A DNA stretch of 64,000 bases from Pandoraea capi (GCF_902459735.1 NZ_CABPRV010000002.1:558001-622000); one strand, 5' to 3'; positions 35,718-46,738 are shown, counted from the stretch's first letter. Notes: generated from the sequence alone by a model not told the origin. A program made the numbers and translations.

Positions 35718-36323
35718 CTAAACACGCGAGACACCTGCCGCCGCTAGCGACGCCCATGCCTTCGCCAGCGAGCCGTCAAGGTCGATGGCACGGCAAGCGT
35801 GTTCGATGACACTCGCGTCGAAACCCGCCGCTTTCGCATCGAGCGCACTCCACGCGACGCAGAAATCCGTCGCAAGACCCACGCAGTGCACACGCCGCAC
35901 GCCCTTGTCGCGAAGATAGCCGGCGAGTCCCGTCGGCGTCTTGCGGTCAGCCTCGAGAAACGCCGAATAACTGTCGACGCCGACCTGATAGCCCTTGCGC
36001 ACGACCGCCTGTGCGTGTGGGATGTGCAAACCCGCGTGCAGTGCCGCACCGTGGGTATCCTGGACACAATGCGCCGGCCACAACACCTGCTCGCCATAGG
36101 GCAGCGCAACGGTCTCAAATGGCTGACGTCCCGGATGATTGCCAGCGAATGACACGTGAGCCGCCGGATGCCAGTCCTGCGTCACTACCACATGAGCGAA
36201 CTGGCTCGCTAACGCATTGATCGCCGGCACCACTTCGTCGCCGTGTGGTACGGCAAGCGCGCCACCGGGCATAAAGTCGTTCTGCACGTCGATCACGAGC
36301 AGCACGTCATCCATCGGTTTCAT
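35718..36323 (-). CDS. pncA: Nicotinamidase / pyrazinamidase
   Basis: A 201-residue isochorismatase-fold amidase that converts nicotinamide to nicotinate for NAD salvage. The triad is Asp12, Lys110 and Cys155 (GLATDFCVAWSA); metal ligands Asp50, His52, His56 and His85 are also visible. It lies 45 bp downstream of the bifunctional beta-oxidation gene on the same strand, though it has no direct link to that pathway beyond NAD supply. Confidence 0.92.
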   Translation of the reverse strand: MKPMDDVLLVIDVQNDFMPGGALAVPHGDEVVPAINALASQFAHVVVTQDWHPAAHVSFAGNHPGRQPFETVALPYGEQVLWPAHCVQDTHGAALHAGLHIPHAQAVVRKGYQVGVDSYSAFLEADRKTPTGLAGYLRDKGVRRVHCVGLATDFCVAWSALDAKAAGFDASVIEHACRAIDLDGSLAKAWASLAAAGVSRV

Positions 36324-36368
36324 GTCCTTCCCTCTTCCTTCATCGTCCCGGCCATGTGGCGTGTCACA

Positions 36369-38465
36369 TCAGCCGTTAAAGCGCTTGCCGGCCTGCGCCA
36401 GTTCGACAAGTCGGGCCGCCGGCGTCCAATCTTCGCCATGGGCTTCTTTCTCGAACGCCTGCACGCGCGCCAGCACCTTTTCGAGACCGACCATATCCGC
36501 ATAGAGCATCGGGCCGCCGCGCCACAGCGGGAAGCCATAGCCGTTCAGATACACCATGTCGATGTCCGACGCGCGAGCAGCAGTCCCATCGGCGAGCACC
36601 CTGGCGCCTTCGTTGACCAGTGCATAAACCAGTCGGTCGACGATTTCTTCGTCGGAAAACACCTGCGGCACGATGCCGTTCCCTTTCCGGTACTCGTCGA
36701 TCATCTGGGCGACCTTGGCCGACTCCCTCGGCGTGCGGTCACCCTCGGCATAGTCGTACCAGCCGGCATGCGTCTTCTGTCCGAAACGCCCCGCCTCGCA
36801 CAGCACGTCAGCAATCTTGGGATACACAATGCCGGGGTGTTCCGCATGACGGCGCTTGCGAATCGCCCAACTGACATCGTTGCCCGCCAGGTCGCTGGTG
36901 CGGAACGGACCCATCGCGAAACCGAAACGCTCGATAGCGGCATCCACTTGCGCTGGCGTCGCCCCCTGCTCCACCATCCATTGCGACTGCTTGAAGTACG
37001 GTTCGAGCATGCGGTTGCCGATGAAACCGTCGCACACACGCGCCACCACGGCGAGCTTGCCGATGCGTTTCGCGAGCTTCATCACCGTTGCCAGCACGTC
37101 CTTGCCGGTATGCGCGCCGCGCACGACTTCCAGCAGACGCATCACGTTTGCCGGGCTGAAGAAGTGCATGCCGATGACATCCTGCGCGCGCGACGTCGTT
37201 TCGGCCAGTGCATCGAGATTCAGTGTCGACGTATTCGACGCCAGAATGGCGCCGTCCTTGGCCACCTTGTCCAGTTCACGGAACACGACCTGCTTGACGC
37301 TCATGTCTTCAAACACCGCTTCGACGATGAGGTCGGCTTCCGCTGCCGCTTCGAAATCCGTGCTGCCATGAATGCGCGCGAGACGTTTTTCGGCATCCTC
37401 AGCCGACAACTTGCCCCGGGTAACAGCGCGACCGTAATTGCCACGCATGGCCTCGACACCGCGTGTGAGGGCCGCTTCGGTCGTGTCGATCAGCGTGACG
37501 GGGATACCGGCATTGGCAAACGTCATGGCAATTCCGCTGCCCATCGTTCCGGCCCCGATCACCGCCACGCGCTCAATATTGCGCACCGGCGTATCGTCCG
37601 GTACATCGGCGATCTTGGCGGCGGCACGCTCACCCAGAAACGCGTGACGCAGGGCCTTCGATTCCGGCGAGCTGACCAACGCCACGAAGCACTCGCGTTC
37701 GAATTTCACGCCCTCGTCGAACGGACGTTGCAGCGCGGCTTCGACGGCCGCCACGCACTTGTGCGGCGCGGGAAAATGCGGCTGTTCGCGCTGAACTTTC
37801 TCGCGTGCTGCGTCGATAGCCAATTGCGCGGAGCCGTCGGCGTCACCAATGGCAACGTCGCGCAATCGCGGCAATGCCTCGCCCTTCGCCGCGACTTCGC
37901 TGGCAAAGGCGATGGCGCCGTTCAACAGATCGTCGTGGCTGCCTTCGAACATCTTGGCGAACAGCGTGCCGACCAGCGTTTCGGACTTCACGACGCGCCC
38001 TGACACCACCATGTCGAGCGCCCGCACGACACCGATCGCGCGCGGCAGGCGTTGTGTGCCGCCGGCGCCGGGCAACAGGCCCAGCTTCACTTCGGGCAAC
38101 GCGATCTGGGCGCCGGGCAATCCCACCCGGTAGTGACAGGCCAGTGCCAGTTCCAGTCCACCGCCCATGGCGACGGCATGCACCGCTGCCACGACAGGCT
38201 TGGTGCAGGCGTCGAGCGCGTTGATCACGTCAACAAGCAACGGGCTTTGCGTTGCCTTCGGCGTATTGAATTCACGGATGTCGGCTCCGCCGGAGAATGC
38301 CTTGCCCCCACCGATCAGCACCACGGCACGGACTTGCGAATCCGCCTGCGCCTGCGTCAACCCTTGAGCAATACCTGCGCGCGTGGCGTGCCCCAAGCCA
38401 TTGACCGGGGGATTCTCCAGTGTGATGACGGCCACGCCGTCACGAACTTCATAAGCCGTGCTCAT
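36369..38465 (-). CDS. Bifunctional enoyl-CoA hydratase / 3-hydroxyacyl-CoA dehydrogenase (FadJ-like)
   Basis: A 698-residue fusion. The N-terminal crotonase (about 1-190) has [15 protein letters not shown] and [19 protein letters not shown] with the catalytic Glu. The C-terminal 3-hydroxyacyl-CoA dehydrogenase (about 295-695) has the NAD motif [23 protein letters not shown], and the C-terminal helical domain. It performs the two middle steps of beta-oxidation. No thiolase or acyl-CoA dehydrogenase is adjacent. It follows the LivF-like gene by 90 bp on the same strand, which ties it to the transporter block. Confidence 0.9.
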   Translation of the reverse strand: MSTAYEVRDGVAVITLENPPVNGLGHATRAGIAQGLTQAQADSQVRAVVLIGGGKAFSGGADIREFNTPKATQSPLLVDVINALDACTKPVVAAVHAVAMGGGLELALACHYRVGLPGAQIALPEVKLGLLPGAGGTQRLPRAIGVVRALDMVVSGRVVKSETLVGTLFAKMFEGSHDDLLNGAIAFASEVAAKGEALPRLRDVAIGDADGSAQLAIDAAREKVQREQPHFPAPHKCVAAVEAALQRPFDEGVKFERECFVALVSSPESKALRHAFLGERAAAKIADVPDDTPVRNIERVAVIGAGTMGSGIAMTFANAGIPVTLIDTTEAALTRGVEAMRGNYGRAVTRGKLSAEDAEKRLARIHGSTDFEAAAEADLIVEAVFEDMSVKQVVFRELDKVAKDGAILASNTSTLNLDALAETTSRAQDVIGMHFFSPANVMRLLEVVRGAHTGKDVLATVMKLAKRIGKLAVVARVCDGFIGNRMLEPYFKQSQWMVEQGATPAQVDAAIERFGFAMGPFRTSDLAGNDVSWAIRKRRHAEHPGIVYPKIADVLCEAGRFGQKTHAGWYDYAEGDRTPRESAKVAQMIDEYRKGNGIVPQVFSDEEIVDRLVYALVNEGARVLADGTAARASDIDMVYLNGYGFPLWRGGPMLYADMVGLEKVLARVQAFEKEAHGEDWTPAARLVELAQAGKRFNG

Positions 38466-38555
38466 CCTTGTCTCTTTCCTTATATTGTTGACGTCATCGG
38501 GGGCGCCGCGCGAAATGAAGCGGCGGCAAGACGATCGTTCGATTCTAGCGCAGCG

Positions 38556-39272
38556 CTACACCTCGAGCCATTCACGGCGGATCTCGGGCGCGGCTGCCAG
38601 CGCGTCCGGCGTGCCTTCGAACACCAGCGCCCCACGCCCCATGACAGCGACCCGCTGCGCACAGCTAAGCGCCAGTGAGAGCTTTTGCTCGACGAGCAGA
38701 ATGGCGACCCCGGTCGCACGCAGATCCGTAAGAATGCGGCCGATTCTCGCCACCACGCGTGGCGCCAGTCCCTCAGTCGGTTCGTCGACGATCAGCAGGT
38801 CCGGACCCGCCATCATCGCCCGACACAGGGAAAGCAATTGCTGTTCGCCCCCCGATAGCGATGCGGCCGGTGCATCGCGACGCGGCGCCAGTTCTTCGAA
38901 GCGCTCGAAGGCCTGCGCAAGCGTCATACCCCGCTCTGGTTCAGCCGAGGGGCGCTTCGCCCTCGCCACCCCCAACCCTAGCTGAAGGTTTTGAAGCACG
39001 GTCAGTGGGCCGAAGACATCGCGCGTCTCGGGCACGTAGCCCACGCCCAGCCTGGCGATCTGATGAGATGCCAACGAGACCAGCGATTGCCCGCGCCACC
39101 GAATCTCACCCTCGCGAGGTAATTGCCCCATGATGGCGCGCGCGAGCGTGGATCGGCCCGCGCCGTTACGGCCGAGCACGGCGACGATCTCGCCCGGCGC
39201 AACCCGCATCGTCACGCCATGCAAGACACGGCTGCCATCGTAGCCCGCTCTGACGTCGATCAGTTCAAGCAT
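38556..39272 (-). CDS. LivF-like branched-chain amino-acid-type ABC transporter ATPase with Walker A Lys-to-Arg change
   Basis: A 238-residue ATPase of the LivF/UrtE type. Start MLELIDVRAG at 39272 overlaps the LivG-like gene by 8 bp. Walker A reads GRNGAGRST at 34-42, with Arg40 (codon CGA) in place of the lysine that normally contacts the nucleotide. The signature LSGGEQQ and Walker B LLIVDEP are intact. The change could weaken ATP use in this subunit; the LivG-like partner keeps its lysine. Part of a four-gene transporter set with no binding-protein gene in the window. Confidence 0.85.
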   Translation of the reverse strand: MLELIDVRAGYDGSRVLHGVTMRVAPGEIVAVLGRNGAGRSTLARAIMGQLPREGEIRWRGQSLVSLASHQIARLGVGYVPETRDVFGPLTVLQNLQLGLGVARAKRPSAEPERGMTLAQAFERFEELAPRRDAPAASLSGGEQQLLSLCRAMMAGPDLLIVDEPTEGLAPRVVARIGRILTDLRATGVAILLVEQKLSLALSCAQRVAVMGRGALVFEGTPDALAAAPEIRREWLEV

Positions 39273-40083
39273 CGCGCTCGCCTCCTGCACCCGCACCGTC
39301 CAACCGGTCCGCGAATTCGCCGAGATACGCCATGCGAACGTCGGGATGGGTGCGAATGCGCGCCGGCGTGTCGCACGCGATCACGGCACCGCGTGCCAAC
39401 ACTGCGATTCTGTCGGCAAGCGAAAAGACGACCTGCATATCGTGTTCGATCATGAGCAGCGAACGTCCCCGGCTGAGTTCGGCGATCAGTTCGACCATGC
39501 GCGCCGACTCCGACTGGCTCATGCCCGCAGTGGGTTCGTCGAGCAACATCACACTGCCCGCCGACGCCGCGCACAAGCCGATCTCCAGCACGCGTTGTTC
39601 TGCGTAGCTCAACGCCCCCGCAGGCACATCGCGGCGTGCTTCCAGCCCCAAACGCACCAGCCACGCCTCGCTGCGACGAGTCACATCGCTTAGTCCGCGC
39701 ATACGGCGCCAGAACGTATAGCGATGCCCGCTCGGCCACAGTCCCGCGCAACGCAGATGATCGATGACGCTCATCTGCCCGAACAGTTGCGACGTCTGAA
39801 AACTGCGAGACAACCCCAGCCGACTGATCACGTGCGGTGCACGCCCGGTGACATCGCGCTCACGCATCAGCACGCGCCCACCGTCTGGCCGCGTTCTTCC
39901 GGTGATCACATCGAACAAGGTACTTTTTCCCGCACCGTTCGGTCCGATGATCGCGAGCCGCTCACCTGGCGCAAGCGTAAGATCGACGCCGGTCAGCACC
40001 TGCGTGCGCCCGAACGACTTGCGCACACCGCGCACGCTCAGGGCTTGTGCAGACAGACCGTAATCCAACGATGCCGCGCTCAT
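39265..40083 (-). CDS. LivG-like branched-chain amino-acid-type ABC transporter ATPase
   Basis: A 272-residue ATPase. Walker A GPNGAGKST at 47-55 with Lys53, signature region ALSYAEQRVLEI, Walker B VMLLDEPTAG. The LivG-type C-terminus (AYLGEF) closes it. Start MSAASLDYGL at 40083 overlaps the LivM-like stop by 4 bp. It pairs with the LivF-like ATPase to drive the LivH/LivM channel. Confidence 0.9.
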   Translation of the reverse strand: MSAASLDYGLSAQALSVRGVRKSFGRTQVLTGVDLTLAPGERLAIIGPNGAGKSTLFDVITGRTRPDGGRVLMRERDVTGRAPHVISRLGLSRSFQTSQLFGQMSVIDHLRCAGLWPSGHRYTFWRRMRGLSDVTRRSEAWLVRLGLEARRDVPAGALSYAEQRVLEIGLCAASAGSVMLLDEPTAGMSQSESARMVELIAELSRGRSLLMIEHDMQVVFSLADRIAVLARGAVIACDTPARIRTHPDVRMAYLGEFADRLDGAGAGGERDA

Positions 40084-41357
40084 TGGCGTTTCTCCGCGAG
40101 GAAACCGGCAATGGCCGCCTTGCCGCGCAAATCGCGGCCAGCAAACACCGTGACGGCGATGCCGACGATCAATGTCACCGTTGCCACTCCCCACGCCCCG
40201 GAACCCAGATGCTGGCCCAGATTGCCGGGCACAGGTGAACCGTCGACGGCAAGACGAATGCCGTAGGTCATTTCAACGATGGCGACCAGCCCCGCAACGG
40301 TGAGCACCAGACCGGCGCACAACAGCACGTAGGGCTTCCAGAGCGTGCGCACGAAACCGTCGCGCCATGCGCGCCAGTGCACCGCCAACAGTCCGGCGAT
40401 GCCTCCCGGCGCAAACACCACCACGGCGAGAAAGCCCAGCCCGAGATAGAGCTGCCACGCGCGCGTGATGGTCGCGAGCACGACGGTCGCGAACACGCCG
40501 ACAACCGCCCCCAGCATTGGCCCCGCAAAGTAAGCGGTCCCGCCGAGCACCGTGAAGACGAGGACAACGCCCGAGCGCTCCAGACTGAACGTATCCGCAC
40601 TCACCAGTTCGAAATTCAGCGCGCCCAACGAACCCGCGACGCCGGCAAACGCCGCCGCAATGATCTGCATGCGGTATCGCACAGCCGCAGGCGACTGCCC
40701 CAGAAAGGCCACGCGTGCGGCGTTATCGCGCACCGCGCGGGCAAGGAATCCCAGCGGCGTTCGCGTCACGCCATACATCGCCGCGGCACAGACGAGCAGC
40801 CACACCGCGACGAGGCCATAGACCTCTCGCTGCGTCGCGAACATCATGCCCAACCAAGGCGCGCCAAGCGTGCGATCGGTCGGTATGCCGCGCTCGCCAC
40901 CGAACCATTCGGGCAACATCGCCGCCATCACCCAGACGAGTTCTGCCACCCCAAGCGTAATCATGGCGAACGTCATGCCAGCGCGACGTGTCGTGACGTA
41001 GCCCAATGTCGCACCCGCCGCACCGCCGGCCAGACCACCCGCGAACGGCACGAGCGCCATCGACACCGGCAGCCCCTGCGCGCCGATGCGATTCATGCAC
41101 CACACGCCCGCATAGGCCCCGATCCCGGCGTAGGTCGCATGGCAAAAGCTCAGCAAGCCCGTGGAGCCCAGCAACAGATTAAACGACAGCGCGAGGATGG
41201 CCGCCGTCCCCATTTGGGTCAGCAGCGTGAGCGCGGCATCAGACGGAAAGCACCAGGGGGCCACAACGAGGATGACGGCAAAGGCGCCCCACACCACAAT
41301 ACGGCGCCGCCATGACACCGCGAGGACGTGCGGCGTACCGACGATCATGTCGTCCAT
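40080..41357 (-). CDS. LivM-like permease with C-terminal extension
   Basis: A 425-residue inner-membrane permease. The LivM core covers about 1-335, including the signature LLSFCHATYAGIGAYAG and a typical AVRDNAARVAFLG loop. About 90 further residues follow the usual end near FAPGGIAGLL, with two added hydrophobic segments (VLLCAGLVLTVAGLVAIV; WGVATVTLIVGIAVTVFAG). The ATG overlaps the LivH-like stop as ATGA. Function of the extension is unknown; the core forms half of the channel. Confidence 0.86.
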   Translation of the reverse strand: MDDMIVGTPHVLAVSWRRRIVVWGAFAVILVVAPWCFPSDAALTLLTQMGTAAILALSFNLLLGSTGLLSFCHATYAGIGAYAGVWCMNRIGAQGLPVSMALVPFAGGLAGGAAGATLGYVTTRRAGMTFAMITLGVAELVWVMAAMLPEWFGGERGIPTDRTLGAPWLGMMFATQREVYGLVAVWLLVCAAAMYGVTRTPLGFLARAVRDNAARVAFLGQSPAAVRYRMQIIAAAFAGVAGSLGALNFELVSADTFSLERSGVVLVFTVLGGTAYFAGPMLGAVVGVFATVVLATITRAWQLYLGLGFLAVVVFAPGGIAGLLAVHWRAWRDGFVRTLWKPYVLLCAGLVLTVAGLVAIVEMTYGIRLAVDGSPVPGNLGQHLGSGAWGVATVTLIVGIAVTVFAGRDLRGKAAIAGFLAEKRQ

Positions 41358-42304
41358 CACCCCTCCCTCACGCCAAAGAGACCGCGCGGTCGCCATAACA
41401 ACACCGCAACCATCAACAGATAAGGAACGGCAGGTGCCAGTTGGGCAACGCTCAAATGGAGGACGGGCGCGAGCGCATCGCCGAGCGCGCCTTGCAGCCA
41501 CGAGGGATCGAGTGTGGCATCGCTCGTGACGGCCCACGTTTGCAGCAGTCCGATCAGCACGGAGGCTGCGAACGCGCCCCCCAACGACCCCAGACCGCCG
41601 ACCACCACCACCACGAACACCACGCTGCCGACCGTAGCCGCCATGCCGGGTTCCGTCACCAGCACGTTGCCGCCCGCCGCCCCGGCAAGCGCCGCCAGCG
41701 CGGCCCCACAGGCGAACACGGCTGTGTATAGGGAGGGCACGTCATACCCGAGCGCCTGCGTCATCGCCGGCTGCGAGAGTGCGGCTTGCAGCACCAGCCC
41801 GGCGCGTGTCGCCCGAAACGCCACCCAGACCAGCAACGCGATCGCGCACGCGAGCCCCATCAGGAATAGCCGATAGGCCGGCACGGCAATTCCCGCAATG
41901 TGAACCAACACCCCCGCGAAGACCGCAGGCACCGCGTAATCGACCGGCCCACGGCCCCAGGCGAGCTGCACGAGCTCCACCACGAGGTATGCCAGTCCGA
42001 ACGTGGCCAGTAGTTCCGCCAGCGCGCCACGCGCTCGCAAGCGCCGCAACACGCCACGCTCGAACAGCGCGCCGGCAACGCCGACGATCAGGGGCGCCAC
42101 GATCAGCGCAGGCCAGAAGCCGATCGCCGTCGACAGTGCATAAGCGAAGTAGGCCCCAAGCATGTAGAAGCTGGCGTGCGCAAAATTCAGCACGCCCAGC
42201 ATGCTGAAGATGAGCGTGAGTCCGCTCGACAGCATGAACAGCAGCAAGCCGTAGCTCACACCGTTCACAAGCACGAGGCCGGCGGTGGCACTCAGAAGAT
42301 GCAC
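41357..42304 (-). CDS. LivH-like permease
   Basis: A 315-residue inner-membrane permease starting at a GTG (42304) with AAGGAGACGCA directly upstream; no ATG fits as well. It has about eight membrane segments and the LivH motif LIFSMLGVLNFAHASFYMLGAYF. It forms the channel with the LivM-like protein. Gene order livH-livM-livG-livF is standard, but the binding-protein gene is missing here. Confidence 0.88.
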   Translation of the reverse strand: MHLLSATAGLVLVNGVSYGLLLFMLSSGLTLIFSMLGVLNFAHASFYMLGAYFAYALSTAIGFWPALIVAPLIVGVAGALFERGVLRRLRARGALAELLATFGLAYLVVELVQLAWGRGPVDYAVPAVFAGVLVHIAGIAVPAYRLFLMGLACAIALLVWVAFRATRAGLVLQAALSQPAMTQALGYDVPSLYTAVFACGAALAALAGAAGGNVLVTEPGMAATVGSVVFVVVVVGGLGSLGGAFAASVLIGLLQTWAVTSDATLDPSWLQGALGDALAPVLHLSVAQLAPAVPYLLMVAVLLWRPRGLFGVREG

Positions 42305-42514
42305 TGCGTCTCCTTCGGAAAGCCAATGAAAGACAGGGCGCGGAGCGCCGCATCGGGGGAAATTCAGGCTGACATTATAGAGGGGACGTACGGCCGAAAT
42401 CGCTCGGGATCGCTCGAAAACCGGCGTCAACAGGGCATTTGCGGCGGGGTCCGACCTTCGGCTCGGAGATTTCCGAACCGATTCCGGAGCACGCCGCCCG
42501 ACATCACAGAAACA

Positions 42515-44143
42515 TCACGGTGTCGGCGCGTAGTCGCGGAACTTCTCCCGCAGCTTGAGTTTGAGCATCTTGCCGGTGGCGGTATGGGGAATCTCGTCGA
42601 CGAACACGACATCGTCCGGAATCCACCACTTCACGACACGTCCCTGATAGAACGCCAGCACCTCCTCCCGTGTCAGCGTCGCGCCCGGCTTGCGCACGAC
42701 GACCAGCAGCGGCCGCTCCTCCCACTTCGGATGATGAATGGCGATGCAAGCCGCCTCGTGAATGTCCGGGTGCGCCATGGCGACGTTCTCGACGTCGATG
42801 GAACTGATCCACTCGCCCCCCGATTTGATGACGTCCTTGCTGCGATCGGTGATCTGCACGTAGCCCTCGGGATCGATCGTCGCCACGTCACCGGTCGGAA
42901 ACCAACCGTCCACCAACGGCGAAGTTTCCATGCCGAAGTAGCGATCCAGCACCCATGGGCCGCGCGCATAGAGGTCGCCGAATGCCTTGCCGTCCCAAGG
43001 CAACGCTTCGCCGTCCGGGCCGACGATCTTCAGATCGACGCCATAGATCGCGGTCCCCTGTTTCTCGAGGATGTGCTGCTGCGCCGACTCCGGCAGGTCA
43101 CGATGGTGCTTGCGCAGGTGGCACAACGTACCGAGCGGCGACATCTCGCTCATGCCCCACGCGTGGATGACTCGCACCCCATAATCCTTTTCGAACGATT
43201 GCAGCATGGCGGGCGGGCACGCCGATCCCCCGATCACCGTGCGCTCCAGCGTGGAGAAACGCCCGCCGATCGACTTCACATAGGTCAGCAATCCGAGCCA
43301 GACGGTCGGCACACCGGCCGAAAACGTCACCCCTTCCGCCTCGAAGAGTTCATAGAGCGATTTGCCGTCCAGGTCTTTTCCGGGGAAGACGAGCTTCGCG
43401 CCGGTCAGTGCGCTGGAATACGGCAGCCCCCAGGCGTTCACGTGGAACATCGGCACGACGGGCAGCACGGCGTCGCGCGCGGACATGCACATGGCGTCGG
43501 GCAGCGACGCGCCGAACGCATGCAACACTGTCGAGCGATGGCTGTAGAGCACGCCCTTCGGATTGCCCGTGGTGCCGGAGGTGTAGCAAAGGCCTGACGC
43601 GGTGTTCTCGTCCATCGACGGCCACTCGAAATTCCCGTCCTCTGCGGCCACGAGATCCTCATAGCAGAGCAACGACAGGTTCGACGCCGGCAAATGTTCG
43701 CGATCGGTCATCGCGATCCAGCCCTGCACCCCGGGGCATTGCGCTGCGATGGTCTCCACCAGTGGCAGGAAGTTGATGTCGAAGGCGACGTAACGATCTT
43801 CCGCGTGGTTGACGATGTAGGCGATCTGTTCGGGAAACAACCGGGGATTGACGGTATGCACCACGCTGCCCATGCCCGATACGGCGTAATACAGTTCGAG
43901 GTGACGATATCCGTTCCATGCCAGCGTACCCACGCGCTCGCCGTCGCCCACGCCCAGACGCCGCAACGCCTGGGCAAGCTTGCGCGCGCGCTGCTCGGCG
44001 TCGCGCCAGGTATAGCGATGTATGTCACCCTCGACTCGGCGAGACACGATCTCGGTGTCGCCGTGGTGACGTGCGGCATGGGTGAGCAGCGAGGAAATCA
44101 GGAGCGGCGCGGCCATCATCTGGCCGAGGAGCGGTGTTGCCAT
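42515..44143 (-). CDS. Medium/long-chain fatty acyl-CoA ligase (AMP-forming)
   Basis: A 542-residue ANL-superfamily enzyme. It activates a carboxylic acid as acyl-AMP, then acyl-CoA. Motifs: [16 protein letters not shown] for [34 protein letters not shown], and Lys in TGKMLKLKL. Start [10 protein letters not shown] has GGAG nine bases upstream. Length and sequence style resemble AlkK-type medium-chain ligases. It is 210 bp upstream of the transporter operon on the same strand and likely activates the imported acid. Confidence 0.88.
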   Translation of the reverse strand: MATPLLGQMMAAPLLISSLLTHAARHHGDTEIVSRRVEGDIHRYTWRDAEQRARKLAQALRRLGVGDGERVGTLAWNGYRHLELYYAVSGMGSVVHTVNPRLFPEQIAYIVNHAEDRYVAFDINFLPLVETIAAQCPGVQGWIAMTDREHLPASNLSLLCYEDLVAAEDGNFEWPSMDENTASGLCYTSGTTGNPKGVLYSHRSTVLHAFGASLPDAMCMSARDAVLPVVPMFHVNAWGLPYSSALTGAKLVFPGKDLDGKSLYELFEAEGVTFSAGVPTVWLGLLTYVKSIGGRFSTLERTVIGGSACPPAMLQSFEKDYGVRVIHAWGMSEMSPLGTLCHLRKHHRDLPESAQQHILEKQGTAIYGVDLKIVGPDGEALPWDGKAFGDLYARGPWVLDRYFGMETSPLVDGWFPTGDVATIDPEGYVQITDRSKDVIKSGGEWISSIDVENVAMAHPDIHEAACIAIHHPKWEERPLLVVVRKPGATLTREEVLAFYQGRVVKWWIPDDVVFVDEIPHTATGKMLKLKLREKFRDYAPTP

Positions 44144-44476
44144 ACGTCGAATCTCCAGAAAAGTCGGAATAACCGGAATTACGGGGATACGTCTGGAACG
44201 GCGGTCGGTAACACTGGGAACGTCGAAAGCCTCGGGAACGCGTGAGCATCGCCCGATGGACAGGCGGTGCATTGTCTTGCGGACCGACAAGCGGCAGCGC
44301 ACGATGCGTGCACTTGCGCCCGTCGACGTGAATCATTCTTGACGGGCCGGCCCGGCGGGTCAACGCCCATCGCTTGTGCGGCGCAGCACACGTCACGCGC
44401 TGCCAGTGTACGCAACCCGGCAGCAAGCGACGGACACCTCAAGTAGAATGTTTGTTCACCATCAGGAACGTCCCCA
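44144..44476. other. 333-bp divergent intergenic region between acyl-CoA ligase and selO
   Basis: It holds the promoters of the leftward ligase gene and of selO. AGGAACGTCCCCA precedes the selO ATG. No small gene or strong palindrome is convincing. Confidence 0.55.
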
Positions 44477-46006
44477 ATGCCGGCCACCGACCGCCCCGCC
44501 CCTGTTCCCACCGCCGTATCCGCATCGCTCAAGCCGTTCGGACCGCTATCTTTGACGAACCGTTTCGCGACGCTCGGGCCCACCTTCTACACGCGTCTGC
44601 CACCGCAACCCTTGCCCGAGCCGTATCTCGTGGGGTTTTCTGCGGATGCAGCCCGACTGCTCGGCTGGTCGCCTGAGGCGGCGCGGGATCCGGAGTTTCT
44701 CGCCACGTTCGCGGGCAATGCGCCGTTGGCCGGAGGTGACCCGCTTGCCAGCGTGTATTCCGGCCATCAGTTCGGCGTCTGGGCAGGTCAGTTGGGCGAC
44801 GGTCGTGCGCTGCTGCTCGGCGAGTCGGATGGCCCCGGCGGACGCTGGGAAATCCAGCTCAAGGGCGGTGGCCTTACCCCTTATTCGCGGATGGGCGACG
44901 GACGCGCTGTGCTGCGTTCGTCGATTCGTGAATTCCTCGGCTCCGAAGCGATGTTCCACCTTGGCGTGCCGACCACGCGTGCGCTGTGCGTCATCGGCTC
45001 CGACGCCCCGGTGCGACGCGAAACCATCGAGACGGCCGCCGTCGTGACGCGCCTGTCGCCGAGTTTCATCCGCTTTGGCCACTTCGAGCATTTCTGGGCC
45101 GGCGATCAATACGAAGCGCTGCGTCAGCTCGCCGACTTCACCATCGATCATCACTACCCGCACTGCCGCGAGGAGGCCAACCCTTATCTCGCGCTGCTGA
45201 GCGCCGTGTGCGATGCGACGGCCGAGCTCGTCGCACATTGGCAAGCCGTCGGTTTCTGTCACGGGGTGATGAATACCGACAACATGTCGATGCTCGGTCT
45301 GACGATCGATTACGGCCCGTTCGGTTTTCTCGACGGCTTCAACGCCCACCACATCTGCAACCACTCCGATACGCAGGGTCGTTATGCGTATCAGGCGCAG
45401 CCCAATGTGGCCTACTGGAATCTGTTCTGCCTCGCGCAATCGCTGCTGCCGTTGTTCGGTGAGGGGGAAGCCGCCATCGAGCAGGCACAGTCCGTACTGC
45501 CCGTCTTCAAGACGCGCTTCGCCGAGGAAATCGATCTGCGCATGCGGGCCAAGCTGGGCCTGCGCGAATCGCATGCCGACGATGAAACGCTCATCAATCG
45601 TCTGTTCAAGCTGATGCACGAGGGCCGGGTCGACTTCACGCATCTGTTCCGCACACTTGCCACGCTCCAGATCGACAATTCCGACGCCGATGCGCCGCTG
45701 CGCGATATGTTCATCGACCGTCTGGGTTTCGATGCATGGGCCGTGGATTACCGCGCTCGTCTGCGTCATGAAGCCAGCACGGACGCAAAGCGCGCCGTGG
45801 CGATGCGACTCGTCAATCCGAAATACATCCTGCGCAACCATCTGGCGGAAGTCGCCATCCGGCGGGCCAACGAGAAAGACTTCTCCGAGGTCGAGACGTT
45901 GCTCAAGGTGCTCTCGCATCCGTACGACGAACAGCCGGAATTCGAGCGCTACGCCGAGTTGCCGCCTGACTGGGCCGGCCAGCTCGAAGTCAGTTGCTCG
46001 TCCTGA
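44477..46006 (+). CDS. selO: Protein adenylyltransferase SelO (YdiU/UPF0061)
   Basis: A 509-residue pseudokinase-fold enzyme of normal length. SelO transfers AMP from ATP to protein Ser/Thr/Tyr residues and affects redox homeostasis. Typical segments: [19 protein letters not shown], the ELQLKGGG-like [40 protein letters not shown] and [12 protein letters not shown]. The conserved Cys near the C-terminus (where animals have selenocysteine) is in EVSCSS. It lies upstream of msrB on the same strand. Confidence 0.93.
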   Translation: MPATDRPAPVPTAVSASLKPFGPLSLTNRFATLGPTFYTRLPPQPLPEPYLVGFSADAARLLGWSPEAARDPEFLATFAGNAPLAGGDPLASVYSGHQFGVWAGQLGDGRALLLGESDGPGGRWEIQLKGGGLTPYSRMGDGRAVLRSSIREFLGSEAMFHLGVPTTRALCVIGSDAPVRRETIETAAVVTRLSPSFIRFGHFEHFWAGDQYEALRQLADFTIDHHYPHCREEANPYLALLSAVCDATAELVAHWQAVGFCHGVMNTDNMSMLGLTIDYGPFGFLDGFNAHHICNHSDTQGRYAYQAQPNVAYWNLFCLAQSLLPLFGEGEAAIEQAQSVLPVFKTRFAEEIDLRMRAKLGLRESHADDETLINRLFKLMHEGRVDFTHLFRTLATLQIDNSDADAPLRDMFIDRLGFDAWAVDYRARLRHEASTDAKRAVAMRLVNPKYILRNHLAEVAIRRANEKDFSEVETLLKVLSHPYDEQPEFERYAELPPDWAGQLEVSCSS

Positions 46007-46151
46007 CCTACGCATAGGGCAAGCGCGGTGGCAGCGGCCGCAGTCCATTGCAAATCGCCGCCTCGCCCCCATCTTTGCCCTGTTCGACGCACGCTGAACC
46101 GATATGTCGCGCGGCAGCCCCACCGGGTTCGCCGCCCCTCAGGAGACTCTC

Positions 46152-46574
46152 ATGAGCAATGTGGAAAAGACCGACGCCGAATGGCGTGCCCAACTCGATG
46201 ACGTCGAGTATCAGATCACCCGTCACGCCGCGACCGAGCGCGCCTTCACCGGCCGTTACTGGGATCACTGGAAAGATGGCACGTACCGCTGCATTTGCTG
46301 TGGCGAACCGCTGTTCGAGTCGACCGAGAAATTCGATGCCGGCTGCGGCTGGCCGAGCTATTCGAAGCCGGTCGAAGGCGCCAGGATCGACGAAGTCACC
46401 GATTACAGCCATGGCATGGTGCGTGTGGAAGTGCGCTGCCACAATTGCGACGCGCACCTCGGGCACGTCTTCGAAGACGGCCCTCAACCGACCGGCCTGC
46501 GTTACTGCATCAACTCGGCGTCGCTGAATTTCGAGGACAAGGAAGGCAAGTCCGACAAATCGACGCAGGACTGA
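46152..46574 (+). CDS. msrB: Peptide-methionine (R)-S-oxide reductase
   Basis: A 140-residue repair enzyme for the R-epimer of methionine sulfoxide. Zinc ligands are Cys47, Cys50, Cys96 and Cys99; catalytic Cys119 is in [12 protein letters not shown], and Cys65 in AGCGWPS may resolve it. AGGAG precedes the ATG at 46152; the 16 residues upstream in frame are not native. Follows selO by 145 bp; both act in oxidative stress. Confidence 0.94.
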   Translation: MSNVEKTDAEWRAQLDDVEYQITRHAATERAFTGRYWDHWKDGTYRCICCGEPLFESTEKFDAGCGWPSYSKPVEGARIDEVTDYSHGMVRVEVRCHNCDAHLGHVFEDGPQPTGLRYCINSASLNFEDKEGKSDKSTQD

Positions 46575-46590
46575 GGGTAAGCTATCAACC

Positions 46591-46612
46591 AGCGGACGCT
46601 TCGGCGTCCGCT
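46591..46612 (+). terminator. TTCG-tetraloop hairpin after msrB
   Basis: AGCGGACGC (46591-46599) and GCGTCCGCT (46604-46612) pair perfectly around TTCG, 17 bp after the msrB stop. No strong T-tract follows, so termination may be partial. Confidence 0.55.
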
Positions 46613-46738
46613 TCCAAAATGCGGCCATGCGCCGCTGACTAGCGGTGAAATGTCGTGAAATTAGCGGCGTTCGCCCGAAATTTGCGTTTTTTGGCTATAG
46701 GCTTGCGTCCACCTGACTTTTTATTGGGAGCCCTTGTC

